From Saccharibacillus brassicae (GTDB lineage Bacteria > Bacillota > Bacilli > Paenibacillales > Paenibacillaceae), in NCBI RefSeq assembly GCF_006542275.1, contig NZ_CP041217.1, positions 5,555,469-5,619,468 of the forward strand: 64,000 bases of DNA. Reading direction: 5' to 3'. This document shows, one piece after another, positions 1-8,959 of the stretch. Numbering within the stretch: the first letter of the stretch is position 1; every line of letters begins with the position of its first letter. The translations under genes were made by a program, and so were the position numbers. The notes under the pieces were generated by a model, which was given only the letters and a program-made list of their open reading frames with translations, was not told the DNA's origin and ran no database searches.

Positions 1-157
1 GCTGTTTTTGCAAATAGCTCAGACGCAGTTTTTTCGTTTCGCTTTCCAGCTCCGCCGCGTCGATCTTGCCGGACCAGTGCGCCTCCAGCAGTTTTTTCCA
101 TTCCCGTTTCTCGCCGATTCTCGGATACCCCAAATTCGAACTTTTCGCTTGACTCAT
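1..157 (-). CDS. metE: 5-methyltetrahydropteroyltriglutamate-homocysteine methyltransferase, N-terminal fragment
   Basis: The minus strand reads from an ATG at 155-157 off the window edge. The product begins [20 protein letters not shown] and continues with [13 protein letters not shown]. The [22 protein letters not shown] pattern is the hallmark N-terminus of MetE, the cobalamin-independent methionine synthase that transfers a methyl group from methyltetrahydrofolate-polyglutamate to homocysteine in the cytoplasm. A GAGGAAG ribosome site lies 7-8 bases upstream of the ATG. Only about 52 codons are visible, so the zinc-binding catalytic C-terminus cannot be checked. The leader between promoter and start is about 65 bases, too short for a SAM or cobalamin riboswitch. 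Confidence 0.9.
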   Translation of the reverse strand, partial: MSQAKSSNLGYPRIGEKREWKKLLEAHWSGKIDAAELESETKKLRLSYLQKQ

Positions 158-228
158 ATTAATCTTCCTCTCTGTCGGTTATTGGGACAAACCTGCCTTC
201 CGGCGGCTCGCCTTGGACTTTGAGTATG

Positions 229-257
229 ATCATAGGCAGAGGAGCGCCAAGTGTCAA
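229..257 (-). promoter_or_regulatory. Sigma-A promoter of metE
   Basis: On the minus strand the -35 TTGACA (252-257) and the -10 TATGAT (229-234) are separated by exactly 17 bases, close to the vegetative consensus. Transcription would start near 222, giving a short leader to the metE start at 157. Confidence 0.85.
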
Positions 258-491
258 TCGCCCAGGGAAGCTTCCCAAACGGCGTTATAGGCAAATTCCA
301 TGCTTGGCCCTCGGAATTACGGATAACGGAGAAACCAACCTCTGCGGGCTGTCTGCCCTTTATCCCTTGCCTGGCAAGGCTTCGGAAGCTTTTGCCGCAT
401 CCGGCGCCGATCGCGCCCCGGATTCGTCTATATCTTCAGGCTATGGCTTACTATAGCAAACGCGCATAAGCCTTTTCGGGCGGCCGCACGC
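258..491. other. Intergenic, no gene recognised
   Basis: Between the metE promoter and the terminator of the next gene I see no frame with a ribosome site or recognisable product, and no S-box, T-box or B12-box signature. There is a short palindrome around 365-379 (CCTTGCCTGGCAAGG) with almost no loop. Confidence 0.5.
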
Positions 492-534
492 AAAAAGCGC
501 GCAGGCGGGGAAGAACACTCCCTGCCTGCGCGCT
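492..534 (-). terminator. Rho-independent terminator of the kinase/GGDEF gene
   Basis: An 11-bp stem (496-506 with 524-534, AGCGCGCAGGC) is followed on the minus strand by TTTTT (492-496). It lies 93 bases beyond the stop codon of the gene ending at 627. Confidence 0.8.
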
Positions 535-626
535 TGTCGCGCTTGCGATTGCGCGGCCGGTCCCGCTGCGCCTGACGTCCGGATCACGCCGGGATAGCGG
601 CCGGATTCCGGTTCGGCGTTTTCCGT

Positions 627-3600
627 CTAGGCGGAAGATCCGTCCTGGACCGCCGGCGTTACCCGGTTGCGGCCGCCGTGCTTGGACCGGTACAGCGCTT
701 CGTCGGCCATTTTGTACGCTTCTTCCTCGCCCAGTCCCGGTCCGCGCATCCAGACGGCGCCGATCGACGCGGTCACGATGCCTTCCTGCGGATTTTTGGC
801 GTGTTCGATGTTCAGCTCCGTGACGGCGAGGCGCAGCTTCTCCGCATACGCGAACGCGTCTTCCTGCTGCATGCCGGGCAGCAGGATGCCGAACTCTTCG
901 CCGCCGAGGCGGAACGCGAAGCTGTGACCGCCCTGTTTCGCCGAAAGTTCGCGGATGGCGTCGCCGAGCCGCTTCAACACCCGGTCGCCTTCGTAATGCC
1001 CGTACGTGTCGTTGTACAATTTGTAATGATCGATATCGAGCATGAGATACGCGAGCGGGGTACGCTGGTTGTTCGCGCGGGCGATGCTGCCGGCAAACAC
1101 GCTGTTGAAATGGCGCCGGTTGAACAGCCCGGTCAGCTCGTCGGTCACCGACAACCGCTCGATCAGATTGAGCGAACGGTTCAGTTCTTCGTTGTTGCGC
1201 TCAAGCGCTTCTGTCCGTTCGGCCACGATCTCTTCGAGATGGTCTTTGTGGCGCTTGAGTTCCTGCTCGGCTTTTTTGCGCGCGGTAATGTCTTTGACCG
1301 TTCCCTGCACCGCGGGCTGTCCCCGGTACGAGACGCCGACGACTTTGTTGATCGCCATAATGACCCGGAATCCGTCGCGGTGCAGCAGGGCCGATTCGTA
1401 TTCTTCCGGCGCTTCCCGCCCGTCGATGCGGTTCTCGTAATAGCCGGCTACCCGCTCGACGTCTCTTGGATGGATAAAAGCGTCGTAACGGGCGCCGATC
1501 ATCTCGTCCGTCCGGCAGCCGACCATCTCGGCCAGCGCGTGATTGACGTACACGAAGCAGCCGCCCTGGATCATGAAGATGCCGTCCTGCATATTGTCTA
1601 CCAATTCCCGGTATTTGGCTTCGGATTGTTCGAGTTCTTCATATAAGCTGGCATTTTCGAGCGAAAAGACCATGTCCCGCGACAGCAGGTTGATGATCTT
1701 CATCCGTTCCTGGGTAAAAGCGCCCGTGACCAGATTGTTCTCCAAATAAATGACGGCTACCGTCTTGTTCTGATTGATCAGCGGCATGCAGACGAGCGAA
1801 CGCGGCCGGTTCTGGCGAATATACACATCGTCCGCGAGCCTGGCTTCCGTGCTGGCATCGTCCAAAATGACCGTTCTGCCGCTGTCTTCGACCGATTTGA
1901 GCAGCTTTTCCGGCAGCCGGTCGTACAGCGTCTCTCCGTGCACCGTCACCGAAATCCGGTCCTGGTCCGGCAGGTAGCGTCCTTCGACCATCATCGGACT
2001 CTGGCGCAGCACGATGCAGCCCCGCTGCGCACCCGCGTTTTTGATCACGATTTCCATCAGTGCCTGAAGCAGGTGGTCCAGCTCGATCTCGCGCGAGATC
2101 GCCTGCGAAGCGAGCAGCAGCGCGTCGAGGTCGAGACTGTCCGACGAAGCGCCCAGGCTGCCGGGACGCGTCCGGTCAAGGGTTCGGGAGACGCCGGCCG
2201 CCAAGCGGGATTCGTTCAACTGCCGCACTTTGCTCTCCGCTCCCCAGACGGCGTAATAATAGACCGCTTTGCCCCGCAAATACGTTCCGTATTCGCTCTG
2301 CCCCCGTTCCAGACGGAACGCGGCGGACAATTCGAAGCTGAGCGCTTTGTAGCGCACCGGGGCGCTGCGCTCGGCTTCGCCGGACGCGAGATCATACCGC
2401 GCGAACGCTTCGGAGGTCCGCCCGTTCAGGCGCGCCCGCTCCGCCGCGAGCAGCCGGACATGCCAGGCGAAATTGCCCGGATTGTGCTTGTGCCAGACCC
2501 GGAAACGCCGGAATTCCCGCCGCATCCGATTGTGCCTGCGCCGGCGTACGGAAGCGTCCGCGGAAGGCGGCGCGTAGGCGCAGATCAAGAACGCGTACAG
2601 CGCAAACTCTTCCATAAAAGCCGAACCCGCCAAAGCTCCGATGAAGGCTTCGGCCCGCTCCAGAGCGTCGGCCGCTTCGCCGTAATGCCCGCCGGTGAAC
2701 AGCTGCTTCATTTTGTACACATGGTAAATGGCGATGCCCGACTGGTAATTCGCCTGCTCCAGCTGCTCCAGATAAGCGCTCTCGCTAAAGTCCGGTCCAT
2801 TGAACGACAGCGGATCGTCGAGCAGGCCGGCCAAGCCGCGCCACTGCTGCCGTGCCAGCCGCGCCGTCGCCAGCGCTTCCCGGTGCCCCGTGTTTTCGAT
2901 CAGGGCGATATACCGGCCGCTCTGCTCGATCTGGCCGCTCAGGTCGAGATCGGGATTCCACAAGTTGACGTAATAACACGCATGCGCCAAATAAAGCAGA
3001 TTGCCCGAGCGCTGCCCGGATTGCACCGCTTCGGCGAACGCGTCCGGCAGCTGCCGCCACGGCTCTTTCCAGACGCGGGCGAACAGCGCGAACAGCACCT
3101 GTGCCGCGCTGCGCGACTGAAGATCGTCGAAGCGCTCGTTGATCCGCAGCGCGAGACTGCCGAACTCGTACGCTCCGCGAATATCGCCCATGCCCGACAG
3201 CAGCAGCGCGTAGCCGGTAAAAGCAAGCGTCGATTCCGGCGCGATGCCGTATTTGAGCGTCAATCCCGCTTTCTTCAGCACGATCAGCCCGAACAGCGGC
3301 TGCTCGCCGGAGATAAACGCCGGCGGAAACATGCCGATGAGCAGCCGCATCGCCAATTTGACGCGCGGATCGCTCATCTCGGGCCCTTGTTCCAGCTTGC
3401 GGACGGAAGTGGAGGCAAGCTTCAGCTTGACGCCGGCAAGTTCCGACAGCACCGCCGGCATGCCGGCTTTTTCCGGGAGCCGGATACCGAGCCGCGCCAG
3501 GCCGCTGCGTCCCGCCTCGATCGATTCCTTCATTAGACCGAGGTAGAAATAATAGCCGGCCTGCATCTCGTACAGCTTCGCCCGTTCGAGCGAATCGCGG

Positions 3601-6104
3601 GCCTGCGCGGCCAGTTCGGCGCAGGCGGCATCCGCTGCTTCGATCCGGCGGCACAGATAGCCGCATTCGGCGTAGAGCGCGAGCACGTCCCGGGCAAGAT
3701 CGGGCTCCGTCTCCCAGCGGCGTTCGCCCAGCAGTTCGAGCGCGGTGCCCGCCAGAGCCAACGCGGTATCGTAGCCGTAAGACGCTTTGGCCGCCGCCGC
3801 GGCTTCGACGTTCAGGCGGATCAACCGGCCGAGTTCGGCTTCCGACTCGATCCAGGCGCGGCCCGCGTTCAAATGGGCGGCTGTCTCCAGCCGCTCGTCC
3901 GCACCGATCGGCGCGATTCGCCCATGCCGGCCTTGCCGGCCGAGCAGGGCGCGCCCGATCCGCAGATGCAGGCGGCCGATCTCGTCCGGCGTTCGCAGTT
4001 CGTACGCCGCCTGCTGGATCCGGTCGTGCCGGAAGCGGAACCGCTGCGCCTCCGGCCCGGCCCCGGCGGCCGGGCGAAGCCCCGCCGTGCCCGGCCGTCC
4101 GGCGCTGCGCCCGAACGATTCGCCTGCGCGATCGCGCACGATCAGTTCTTCGGCCAGCGCTTGCGCCAGCGCGCGGTCGATGACCCCGGCTTCGCTCTCG
4201 CCGAGGTCGATCAGGCGATCGCGGTCGAAGCCCGACCCCAGCACCGCGCCGAGCGCAAGCACGCCGAGCGTGTCCGGCGACAGATGGCGCAGCCGCTCCA
4301 TCAGCAGGCTCAGCACGCTGCCTCTGACCGGAAACGCGGCGATTGCCTGCGCTTCCCAGTTCCATCGGCCCTGCAGCGGCTCGTAGACGAGCCGCTTGTC
4401 CCGATGCAGCTCGCGCAGCATCTCCCGCGCGAACAGGGCGTTGCCGCGCGTATGCTGCCGAATCGACTCGGCCAGCGGAGCGATCCGCTCGCGGTCGGCG
4501 TGCAGCGCGTCGGCGACGATCTCTTCCAGCGCCTCTACGGTCAGCGCGCCCAGTTCAAGTTCGGTCACGCCGCGCAGGGCGCCGATCCGCTGCTGCGCCT
4601 GCCGCAGCGGATGGCCGGCTTCGGCTTCGTCCGAACGGTAGGCGCAGACGACGCACAGTCCGCGCAGCTCGGGATCGAGCAGCAGCCGCTCGACGAGCTG
4701 GATCTCCGCGGCATCCGCCCGGTGCATATCGTCGAGGAACAGCAGCAGCGGACGTCCGCCGTCCAGCAGGCCGCGCGCGAACGCGGCGAACGTCATGAAG
4801 AACCGGTTCGTGTCTTCCGCCGGGCCAAGCGCGGGCAGCTCCGGCTGGGGACCGATCCAGTCCGCAAGTTCGGGAATCAGGCGCAGCACGAGCGAGCCGC
4901 TTCCGGCCAGCTCGCGGCGCAGGCTGCGCGCCGTCTCCGAATGCTGCGGCTGCGCATCGCCCAGTTCTTCGCCCATCCGCACGATCAGCCCGCGGAACGC
5001 CTCGACGACGGCGGCATGCGGAACGCTGCGGTTGTACGGATCGCATTTGCCTTCGGCAAACCGCCCGTTATGGCGGGCGACGGCGGGCCGCAGCTCGCGC
5101 ACGAACGCCGTTTTGCCCGCGCCCGCTTCGCCCGCGACCAGCACGAGCCTCGGCGGCGCGCCGACAGCGGCGCCGAGCGCCGATTCCGCCAGACGAAGCT
5201 CGCTCTGCCTGCCGTACAGACCGCTCGGCAGCTCGAAGCGCTCTGTCCGGTCGCTTGCGCCCGGCTCGAATGTCTCTTCGCCCGCCAGGCAGCGCAGCAG
5301 GTCCGCCTTGATGCCGTAAGCGCTCTGATAGCGGTCTTCCGGCGATTTGGCCAGCAGCTTCATGATGATGCCGGACAGCGACCCGGATACGGCCTCCGGC
5401 GCGACCTCATGCGGCGCGACGGGCGTCTTCGCCATAAGCGAATACAGATACTCCGGCGCTTCTTCTTCCGGATACGGCTTCGTTCCGGTCGCCAGTTCGT
5501 ACAGCGTGACGCCGAAAGCGTAATAATCGCTGCGGGCGTCGGGGCCGCGATTCAGCCGGCCCGTCTGTTCCGGCGACATATACGACAAACTGCCTTCCGG
5601 GTGTTCGGCCTGCGGCGGAGCCGGTTCGCCCGGCGTCGTCTCGGCCGACAGGCCGAAATCGATCAGCCGGAGCGTATCCGTATCCCGGTTCCAGATCAGG
5701 TTGGCCGGCTTGACGTCTTTGTGCAGGACGCCCCGCGTATGCACTTCGCCCAAAATATCGATAAAGCCCGCCATCGCGCGCAGAAAAGAAGCCGGATCGG
5801 GCGGGCTTTCGGCCCAAATCCGGTCCAGCGACAAGCCGCCGACGTCTTCCTGCTCCAGCAGCAGCAGCCCGCCGCGCTCTTCCAGACGCAGCGGACGAAT
5901 GACGCCTTCCACTTCGGCGCTCAGCCGCTCAAGCAGCCGGTATTCCCGCTTGAAGCGGAACACTTCCTGCGAATCGGCCGAGCCGCCCCGCAGCACCTTC
6001 AAAATGACCGTCTCGCCGGTCTCGCGGTTTACGGCGCGATAGACCGCCCGGCGGCCATATTCGGAAAAGGTCTCTAGTATGTTGAAATGATCGATTGTTT
6101 GCAT
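627..6104 (-). CDS. Multidomain Ser/Thr kinase - AAA ATPase - GAF - PAS - diguanylate cyclase
   Basis: This is a giant (about 1,825 aa) cytoplasmic signalling protein. Residues ~5-265 form a Hanks-type kinase with the lysine in VILKVLRGG, HKDVKPANLIWN (catalytic Asp) and LIDFGLS. A P-loop GEAGAGKTAF (~330) opens an AAA-16/STAND-like ATPase with a Walker B-like LLLFLDD. About 700 residues of helical, TPR-like sequence follow. Then come a GAF domain (~1,320-1,470), a PAS domain (~1,490-1,610), a short coiled coil and a GGDEF domain with RLGGEEFGILLPG near the C-terminus. No RxxD inhibitory site is seen just upstream of GGEEF. No membrane segment is visible. The ATG at 6104 is preferred over an upstream GTG because AAAGGTGG sits 7 bases before it. 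It is monocistronic with its own terminator. All three catalytic modules appear intact, so it may couple phosphorylation to c-di-GMP synthesis (inference). Confidence 0.9.
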   Translation of the reverse strand: MQTIDHFNILETFSEYGRRAVYRAVNRETGETVILKVLRGGSADSQEVFRFKREYRLLERLSAEVEGVIRPLRLEERGGLLLLEQEDVGGLSLDRIWAESPPDPASFLRAMAGFIDILGEVHTRGVLHKDVKPANLIWNRDTDTLRLIDFGLSAETTPGEPAPPQAEHPEGSLSYMSPEQTGRLNRGPDARSDYYAFGVTLYELATGTKPYPEEEAPEYLYSLMAKTPVAPHEVAPEAVSGSLSGIIMKLLAKSPEDRYQSAYGIKADLLRCLAGEETFEPGASDRTERFELPSGLYGRQSELRLAESALGAAVGAPPRLVLVAGEAGAGKTAFVRELRPAVARHNGRFAEGKCDPYNRSVPHAAVVEAFRGLIVRMGEELGDAQPQHSETARSLRRELAGSGSLVLRLIPELADWIGPQPELPALGPAEDTNRFFMTFAAFARGLLDGGRPLLLFLDDMHRADAAEIQLVERLLLDPELRGLCVVCAYRSDEAEAGHPLRQAQQRIGALRGVTELELGALTVEALEEIVADALHADRERIAPLAESIRQHTRGNALFAREMLRELHRDKRLVYEPLQGRWNWEAQAIAAFPVRGSVLSLLMERLRHLSPDTLGVLALGAVLGSGFDRDRLIDLGESEAGVIDRALAQALAEELIVRDRAGESFGRSAGRPGTAGLRPAAGAGPEAQRFRFRHDRIQQAAYELRTPDEIGRLHLRIGRALLGRQGRHGRIAPIGADERLETAAHLNAGRAWIESEAELGRLIRLNVEAAAAAKASYGYDTALALAGTALELLGERRWETEPDLARDVLALYAECGYLCRRIEAADAACAELAAQARDSLERAKLYEMQAGYYFYLGLMKESIEAGRSGLARLGIRLPEKAGMPAVLSELAGVKLKLASTSVRKLEQGPEMSDPRVKLAMRLLIGMFPPAFISGEQPLFGLIVLKKAGLTLKYGIAPESTLAFTGYALLLSGMGDIRGAYEFGSLALRINERFDDLQSRSAAQVLFALFARVWKEPWRQLPDAFAEAVQSGQRSGNLLYLAHACYYVNLWNPDLDLSGQIEQSGRYIALIENTGHREALATARLARQQWRGLAGLLDDPLSFNGPDFSESAYLEQLEQANYQSGIAIYHVYKMKQLFTGGHYGEAADALERAEAFIGALAGSAFMEEFALYAFLICAYAPPSADASVRRRRHNRMRREFRRFRVWHKHNPGNFAWHVRLLAAERARLNGRTSEAFARYDLASGEAERSAPVRYKALSFELSAAFRLERGQSEYGTYLRGKAVYYYAVWGAESKVRQLNESRLAAGVSRTLDRTRPGSLGASSDSLDLDALLLASQAISREIELDHLLQALMEIVIKNAGAQRGCIVLRQSPMMVEGRYLPDQDRISVTVHGETLYDRLPEKLLKSVEDSGRTVILDDASTEARLADDVYIRQNRPRSLVCMPLINQNKTVAVIYLENNLVTGAFTQERMKIINLLSRDMVFSLENASLYEELEQSEAKYRELVDNMQDGIFMIQGGCFVYVNHALAEMVGCRTDEMIGARYDAFIHPRDVERVAGYYENRIDGREAPEEYESALLHRDGFRVIMAINKVVGVSYRGQPAVQGTVKDITARKKAEQELKRHKDHLEEIVAERTEALERNNEELNRSLNLIERLSVTDELTGLFNRRHFNSVFAGSIARANNQRTPLAYLMLDIDHYKLYNDTYGHYEGDRVLKRLGDAIRELSAKQGGHSFAFRLGGEEFGILLPGMQQEDAFAYAEKLRLAVTELNIEHAKNPQEGIVTASIGAVWMRGPGLGEEEAYKMADEALYRSKHGGRNRVTPAVQDGSSA

Positions 6105-6209
6105 GTCCGATTCCACCTTTAACCGCACAATTTCATCTGACTTCTAGCATATCCGATAACGCCGGACGTGGGAAGCGTCTCCTGCGCCTGCAGCCTCGCC
6201 GCAAACGCA

Positions 6210-6245
6210 AAAAAAGCCGGCCGCGAACGGCGCGGCCGGCTTTTG
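6210..6245 (-). terminator. Terminator of the lipoprotein gene
   Basis: A 13-bp stem (6213-6225 with 6233-6245, AAAAGCCGGCCGC) is followed on the minus strand by a run of T. It closes the transcript of the lipoprotein gene ending at 6335. Confidence 0.85.
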
Positions 6246-6320
6246 ATGGGTCTTCTTGCGATGGTTCTTCTTACGATGGTTCTTCTTGCGATAGGTCCAC
6301 TTGCGATCGGTCTGATTGTC
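6246..6320. repeat. Five 15-bp tandem repeats in the 3' untranslated region
   Basis: Five units of exactly 15 bp start at 6246, 6261, 6276, 6291 and 6306 with plus-strand consensus GATGGTTCTTCTTGC. Units 2 and 3 differ at one base and the outer units are more diverged. The array lies between the stop codon of the lipoprotein gene (6335) and its terminator stem. Confidence 0.9.
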
Positions 6321-6334
6321 GAACGGTTCCGGTC

Positions 6335-7216
6335 TTACTTGACGCCGTCGATGACTTCCTTGGGAACTTCGATCGCCTCGATCTCGTTATGCTTGGAAAT
6401 CGTGCTGTTCATAATCATGTGCATCTGCATATCCATTTCTTGACCTTCGCCCGCCGCGCCGGTCATCGACATGGTCATGTCCACGATCGATTTGGTCGGG
6501 TACGACGTTTCTTTGTTCACGGCGTAAGTCAGCTTCATCTCTTCGATGTCCATTTGATCCAGCGCGGCGGCCGTTTGTTCGTCCGTGTTCGCGCCCATCA
6601 TTTCCGAAGCCATCGATTTGATTTTGTCGCCCGACAGGTCGGCCGTCAGGACGTAATCGTCGCCTTCTTCGGTCACTTTCATGTCCTGGGCTACCGATTT
6701 GAACTGTTCGAACGAGCTGTCGAGGTTGGCCGTGTTCTCAAGGCCCGCCATGATCTGCTCGCGGTTCTCTTCGGGCAGCTTCGTCCATTCGTCGTTCATG
6801 CCCATGTAGATGGCGTCTTTGGTAATATACTGCTTCACTTCATTGGTCGTATCGCCGGTCTGCGTCGAGATCTCCTGGTACGCGCTCATCGGCTCGACGA
6901 CCATGTCCGTGTTCAATTTCGTTTTGGAAGCCGTTTCTTCGCCGTTCAGCGTCATCGTCTGGTCCATGTCCGCGACCATATTGTAACTTTTCAGTTCTTT
7001 GCTCGCGGCCTGGGCTTTGTTCAGCAGTTCTTCGGCCGTCGGCACGGCAGCCGTCTCGGCAGGTGCCGCGGTCTCCGCTGCCGGTGTCTCGGTCGTCGCC
7101 GGCGCGGTCGTCTCCGCTACCGGTGCCGCCGTATTGGCCGCTTCTTCATTGGTGCTGCATGCGGCAAGCGCCGCCATCATCATGACCGACAGTGCGGCCG
7201 TTCCCCATTTTCTCAT
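6335..7216 (-). CDS. Surface lipoprotein of the DUF6612/LolA-like type
   Basis: The 293-aa product starts with a positively charged signal peptide and a lipobox (MMMAALAAC, Cys ~20), so it should be lipid-anchored outside the membrane. A low-complexity Ala/Thr/Pro/Glu linker (~25-60) follows. The remainder has the alternating-strand pattern seen in mycobacterial LppX/LprG-like or LolA-like folds (YNMVADMDQTMTLNG, PMSAYQEIST, VDMTMSMTG). A Met-rich segment (EMDMQMHMIMN) lies near the C-terminus. Paenibacillus and Bacillus genomes carry many such proteins annotated DUF6612; the assignment is from memory of the pattern. GAGAGGGG precedes the ATG. It sits alone between its own terminator and the oppositely spaced neighbour. 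The ligand is unknown. Confidence 0.8.
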   Translation of the reverse strand: MRKWGTAALSVMMMAALAACSTNEEAANTAAPVAETTAPATTETPAAETAAPAETAAVPTAEELLNKAQAASKELKSYNMVADMDQTMTLNGEETASKTKLNTDMVVEPMSAYQEISTQTGDTTNEVKQYITKDAIYMGMNDEWTKLPEENREQIMAGLENTANLDSSFEQFKSVAQDMKVTEEGDDYVLTADLSGDKIKSMASEMMGANTDEQTAAALDQMDIEEMKLTYAVNKETSYPTKSIVDMTMSMTGAAGEGQEMDMQMHMIMNSTISKHNEIEAIEVPKEVIDGVK

Positions 7217-7381
7217 CTTGTTATGCCCCTCTCGATTCTAGTAAAAATCTCTCTAAGATAAGTATGTCTCTTAGCCCTATTAACCCAAACGGCTTTTGCT
7301 TTAACGCAATTCCGCAAATTCGCGCCGTAAAAGCGTAAATCAGGACGATTTTCCCTTTTTTGAAAAGAGTGGGGTGCGCGG

Positions 7382-8005
7382 TCACCGACGCTGCTCCGGC
7401 AGCCGGTTCAGCCGCTCCGCCAAAGCTTCGGGCACAGGCTGGCCGCGCAGATACGCAAGCGCCGACGGCTCGGCCCCGTGCTCGTGCAGATAGGCTTCGA
7501 GCCGCTCCGCTTTGGCGGTCCGGTCCATCAGCGTGTAGGCCGCGAACCAGATCTCGGGGCTTGCGATGCGCAGATCGCCGCCGCCTGTTCCCGGCAGCGC
7601 CGGCAGCCGGCAGATGCCGCGCTGCGTGCGCACGGCGAACCCGCCGATGATCTCCACTTCCGGCTCCGTGCCGTCCAGGCGCAGCTTGTACGCGCTTCGG
7701 TACAGATCGCTTGGCCCGTCGGCGTCGATGATCGTGTAAGCCGCGAGCGCCGCCCGGATTTCTTTTTCCGAAGCTTCGGTCATAATGTCCCAGTCGCCTA
7801 CCGTGTCCGTCAACCCGAGCCCGAGCAGCATGCCGCTGCCGCCGATGACGTAGTCGATGCCGCCAAGTTCCAACTGCCGCGTCACCTCGCGCAGCACGCG
7901 CCGCTTATCGCCCGGTTCGGCGGAGCCGCGCTGCGGCGCCTCCGTTCCCGCGTGTTCAACCGGCCGTGCCGGTTTCTTGCCCATGTCCTTCACCATGTCC
8001 TTCAT
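7382..8005 (-). CDS. Nucleotidyltransferase-like protein
   Basis: The 207-aa product has, after a charged N-terminus, YVIGGSGMLLGLGLTDTVGDWDI. This resembles the GG...D-x-D core of nucleotidyltransferase-superfamily proteins in which two acidic residues bind metal. The rest (VEIIGGFAVRT, SPEIWFAAYTLMDRTAKAERLEAYL) resembles the substrate-handling half of minimal nucleotidyltransferases that act on, or are descended from enzymes acting on, aminoglycosides or tRNA/proteins. I chose the ATG at 8005 because AAGGAACAGGGG lies just upstream; an in-frame ATG at 8083 has no ribosome site. No partner gene is adjacent. The substrate cannot be inferred. Confidence 0.7.
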   Translation of the reverse strand: MKDMVKDMGKKPARPVEHAGTEAPQRGSAEPGDKRRVLREVTRQLELGGIDYVIGGSGMLLGLGLTDTVGDWDIMTEASEKEIRAALAAYTIIDADGPSDLYRSAYKLRLDGTEPEVEIIGGFAVRTQRGICRLPALPGTGGGDLRIASPEIWFAAYTLMDRTAKAERLEAYLHEHGAEPSALAYLRGQPVPEALAERLNRLPEQRR

Positions 8006-8098
8006 CCCCTGTTCCTTCAAGCCTGCCGCCGACCTCCCGGGCCGGCTTTTTCTGCATTGTATCACGAAGAACAGGCGCCGCACGCAAAAAAAGAGCGC

Positions 8099-8117
8099 AA
8101 AAAAGCGGGAAGCGCTT
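8099..8117 (-). terminator. Possible weak terminator of the DUF4241 gene
   Basis: A 5-bp stem (AAGCG/CGCTT, 8103-8107 with 8113-8117) is followed by TTTTTT on the minus strand. It is short, so termination would be inefficient. Confidence 0.35.
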
Positions 8118-8204
8118 ATGCGCCGCCCGCCGCCGTACCTGATCGCCTTGCCTATAGCCCCGACTGTAACCCTATTTGGAAAAGCCGGCCGTTCCGCTCA
8201 AAAC

Positions 8205-8828
8205 TTACGCTTCGCGGTCTTCCTTCAGCACCTGGAAGTCCGTCAGCAGCGAGACGACGTTGTCCTGCTCGTCCAGGCCCCAATAAGAAGCGTACACGCC
8301 GTCGCCGTACCCGGAAGTGAACAAGATGACGTTCAGCCCGTTCTCTTCGTCTGCGGCGAGATTGCCCCAGACGCCGTCGTGTTCGTCCAGCACGTCTTCA
8401 ACGAGGTTGTCGTACAGGCTGATGTATTCGTCGCCGAGTTCTTCCTGCAGCCGAAGATCGAGCATCTCGACCGCCCGGATCGCGTCTTCGTCGGCAAAAC
8501 TGCCCAGTCCGGCATCGACCGGATAGCCGAAGATTTCGTCTTCGCCGAGCGAAGCCGCATCCTGGCCCGGACGCACCGCGAGTTCCCAGCGCACCGGCTT
8601 CGTATCGGACAGGCGCATCTCCGCGCCCGCAATCGCGCCTTCCTGCTCGCTGTGCCATGCGTAGACGGGATAAGTGCCCGGCGCGACTTCGTACACGAAC
8701 GGTTCGACGCGCGAAGTGAGCGGATCGCAGGCTACAACGCGGCCCGACACGATCTTGACCGGTTCCAGCGGCTGCGGACGCAGCGCCCCGCCCGTAGGTT
8801 CCAGCAAATCTTGCAGCAATTTCGACAT
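8205..8828 (-). CDS. DUF4241 domain protein
   Basis: The 207-aa soluble protein has the DUF4241 signature: VKIVSGRVVACDPL near residue 25, APGTYPVYAW, and a C-terminal TSGYGDGVYASYWGLDEQDNVVSLLTDFQVL. DUF4241 proteins are widespread in Firmicutes and Actinobacteria and have no established activity. Some are found in polymorphic-toxin neighbourhoods, where they are thought to be immunity proteins. No secretion signal is visible. GAGGAAG lies 8 bases before the ATG. The leader contains two copies of a 12-bp repeat. It follows the CtaG gene on the same strand 131 bases downstream, so it may be read through from there. Confidence 0.8.
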   Translation of the reverse strand: MSKLLQDLLEPTGGALRPQPLEPVKIVSGRVVACDPLTSRVEPFVYEVAPGTYPVYAWHSEQEGAIAGAEMRLSDTKPVRWELAVRPGQDAASLGEDEIFGYPVDAGLGSFADEDAIRAVEMLDLRLQEELGDEYISLYDNLVEDVLDEHDGVWGNLAADEENGLNVILFTSGYGDGVYASYWGLDEQDNVVSLLTDFQVLKEDREA

Positions 8829-8851
8829 CGTATCTCTTCCTCTCTGTTTCT

Positions 8852-8875
8852 GGAATTGGCTTTGGAATTGGCTTT
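8852..8875. repeat. 12-bp tandem duplication in the DUF4241 leader
   Basis: GGAATTGGCTTT occurs twice in perfect tandem (8852-8863, 8864-8875), followed by a partial third unit. It lies between the CtaG stop codon and the DUF4241 ribosome site. Confidence 0.85.
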
Positions 8876-8959
8876 GGAAAACGCTTCAATTTAGGTATAC
8901 CCATTTTCGTTACGTATCCCTCATTTCGCGGATTTCGAACTTGCTTGCGCGCGAAGCGT

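Noticed and set aside
158..228. Riboswitch upstream of metE
   Set aside because: The transcript leader predicted from the strong promoter is only about 65 bases and shows no S-box, T-box or cobalamin motif.
2785..4365. Second minus-strand frame of 526 codons inside the kinase gene
   Set aside because: Wrong frame relative to the kinase-ATPase protein, Arg-rich translation and no start signal.
3873..6077. Long plus-strand open frame (734 codons) opposite the kinase gene
   Set aside because: Product is Arg/Ala/Gln-rich with no domain, no ribosome site, and mirrors a gene with clear kinase and ATPase motifs; it is a GC-codon artefact.
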